From the NCBI GenBank assembly GCA_016844285.1, contig JAENIS010000002.1:1-34617 (forward strand): a stretch of DNA of 34,617 nucleotides, written 5' to 3'. The notes beneath the pieces are model-generated. The model was given only the letters and a program-made list of their open reading frames with translations, was not told the DNA's origin and did not search any database. This stretch comes from Dehalococcoidales bacterium (lineage in GTDB: Bacteria > Chloroflexota > Dehalococcoidia > Dehalococcoidales > UBA2162). This document shows positions 34,142 to 34,617 of the stretch, in pieces. How positions within the stretch are numbered: the first letter of the stretch is position 1; each line of letters begins with the position of its first letter. The position numbers and the translations under genes were made by a program.

Positions 34142-34218
34142 TGGCAGGAGTGGCAGGATTTGAACCCGCGACCGACGGTTTTGGAGACCGCTGCTCTACC
34201 GGACTGAGCTACACTCCT
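34142..34218 (-). tRNA. trnW: tRNA-Trp (anticodon CCA)
   Basis: A 77-nt tRNA with all arms on the minus strand. The acceptor stem AGGAGTG / CACTCCT is perfect, and the 3' CCA is encoded. The anticodon loop CTCCAAA gives CCA, flanked by GCGGT/ACCGT. The D arm contains GTAGCTCAGTCCGGTAGAGC and the T arm GCGGGTTCAAATCCTGC. It decodes UGG and is not a suppressor or tRNA-Sec, so it does not explain the TGA at 23930. Confidence 0.97.
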
Positions 34219-34246
34219 ACCCTCTTTAGTGCCCTACGGCAGAATA

Positions 34247-34275
34247 AGTTTATCATACCCATTGGTCCTGGTCAA
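34247..34275 (-). promoter_or_regulatory. Promoter of tRNA-Trp
   Basis: On the minus strand: TTGACC, 17-bp spacer, TAAACT with an extended TG. Transcription would start about 20 nt before the tRNA. Confidence 0.65.
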
Positions 34276-34617
34276 ACGCTTGTTAAGTTGAGCTTCCCGC
34301 GAAACTCTGTAATAGACAGCTAAAGAGGCAAAAGCAAGGGGGGTATTTACCCCAATCCAATCTGGTAGAATAGCTTTAGACAAAACAGCGAACTTATCAG
34401 GAGGAGGGCATAAATACCCCATGCATATTATAAAGTCGCCGCTATTTGATTTTGAAGCGTTCATCTCCTATCATTCCCATCACTGACGGGAAGAGCCGTG
34501 ATGAGCCTGCTGGTGATGCTGGCAGTTGGGGTTCGAACTGATTCCTCATGCCCATTAACACCATATTTTCACGAAAATCCTCTTCTTAATGTCTTCGCCA
34601 CCTCAACAATACCCCCG
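34276..34617. other. Right-edge intergenic region, no confident gene
   Basis: Contains the hairpin GGGGTA-TT-TACCCC (34340-34353) and a related inverted copy GGGCATAAATACCCC (34406-34420). A strong AGGAGGAGGG site precedes a 21-codon frame (34421-34486, ATG to TGA). The frame's coding status is doubtful. On the minus strand a short frame enters from the right edge and stops at about 34572-34574, perhaps the end of a gene outside the window. Confidence 0.4.

Noticed and set aside
34500..34560. Second tRNA suggested by GGGGTTCGAACT
   Set aside because: No acceptor, D or anticodon arms could be paired around it on either strand.

Overview
The window looks like chromosomal DNA from a mesophilic, medium-GC (roughly half G+C) bacterium. 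The best guess is Chloroflexota, probably Dehalococcoidia. This is inferred from the compact single-protein Elp3, the orphan LuxR-type regulators, frequent GTG/TTG starts and many short palindromic intergenic repeats. No 16S or other phylogenetic marker was compared, so the assignment is tentative.

Layout. (1) 2-8324 holds two cell-surface proteins built from Ig-like domains. They share a C-terminal module (beta domain, two CARDB-like domains, membrane anchor). The first enters from the left edge without its true start. (2) 8347-10827 has a two-TM potassium channel with an RCK domain and, divergent from it, an MFS carrier. (3) 10876-13377 has a Trm9/ALKBH8-like methyltransferase, divergent from an Elp3 tRNA-modification enzyme, then a SemiSWEET that overlaps the Elp3 3' end. 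(4) 13752-16466 has a YifB/ComM-type AAA ATPase and a Fic protein. (5) 16689-20128 has uvrA and an HD-domain gene in one likely transcript. (6) 20402-23606 has a class V aminotransferase, a nitroreductase and a LarA-like nickel-pincer enzyme. (7) 23885-24637 is the most interesting gene: a glutaredoxin-DinB fusion whose first redox-motif residue is encoded by an in-frame TGA followed by a SECIS-like hairpin. It is very probably a selenoprotein. (8) 24717-31460 is a signalling block: LuxR regulator, membrane GGDEF/HD-GYP protein, an 8-TM protein overlapping a V4R sensor, and a degenerate-receiver HD-GYP protein. (9) 31738-33825 has pilT and a divergent AEC transporter, with a 78-bp inverted repeat starting 4 nt after each stop codon. 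(10) 34142-34218 is tRNA-Trp(CCA).

How genes may work together. Elp3 and the Trm9-like enzyme fit successive steps of wobble-uridine modification (cm5U, then its methyl ester). The GGDEF, HD-GYP and pilT genes suggest c-di-GMP control of type IV pilus retraction. The Sec-Grx-DinB protein joins a thiol/selenol redox domain to a fold that includes thiol S-transferases, which suggests low-molecular-weight thiol chemistry. The intergenic regions carry at least two families of palindromic repeats, some nested and some touching gene ends. Many genes have readable sigma70-type promoters with a 17-18 bp spacer, and several lie so close to the start codon that leaderless mRNAs are possible.
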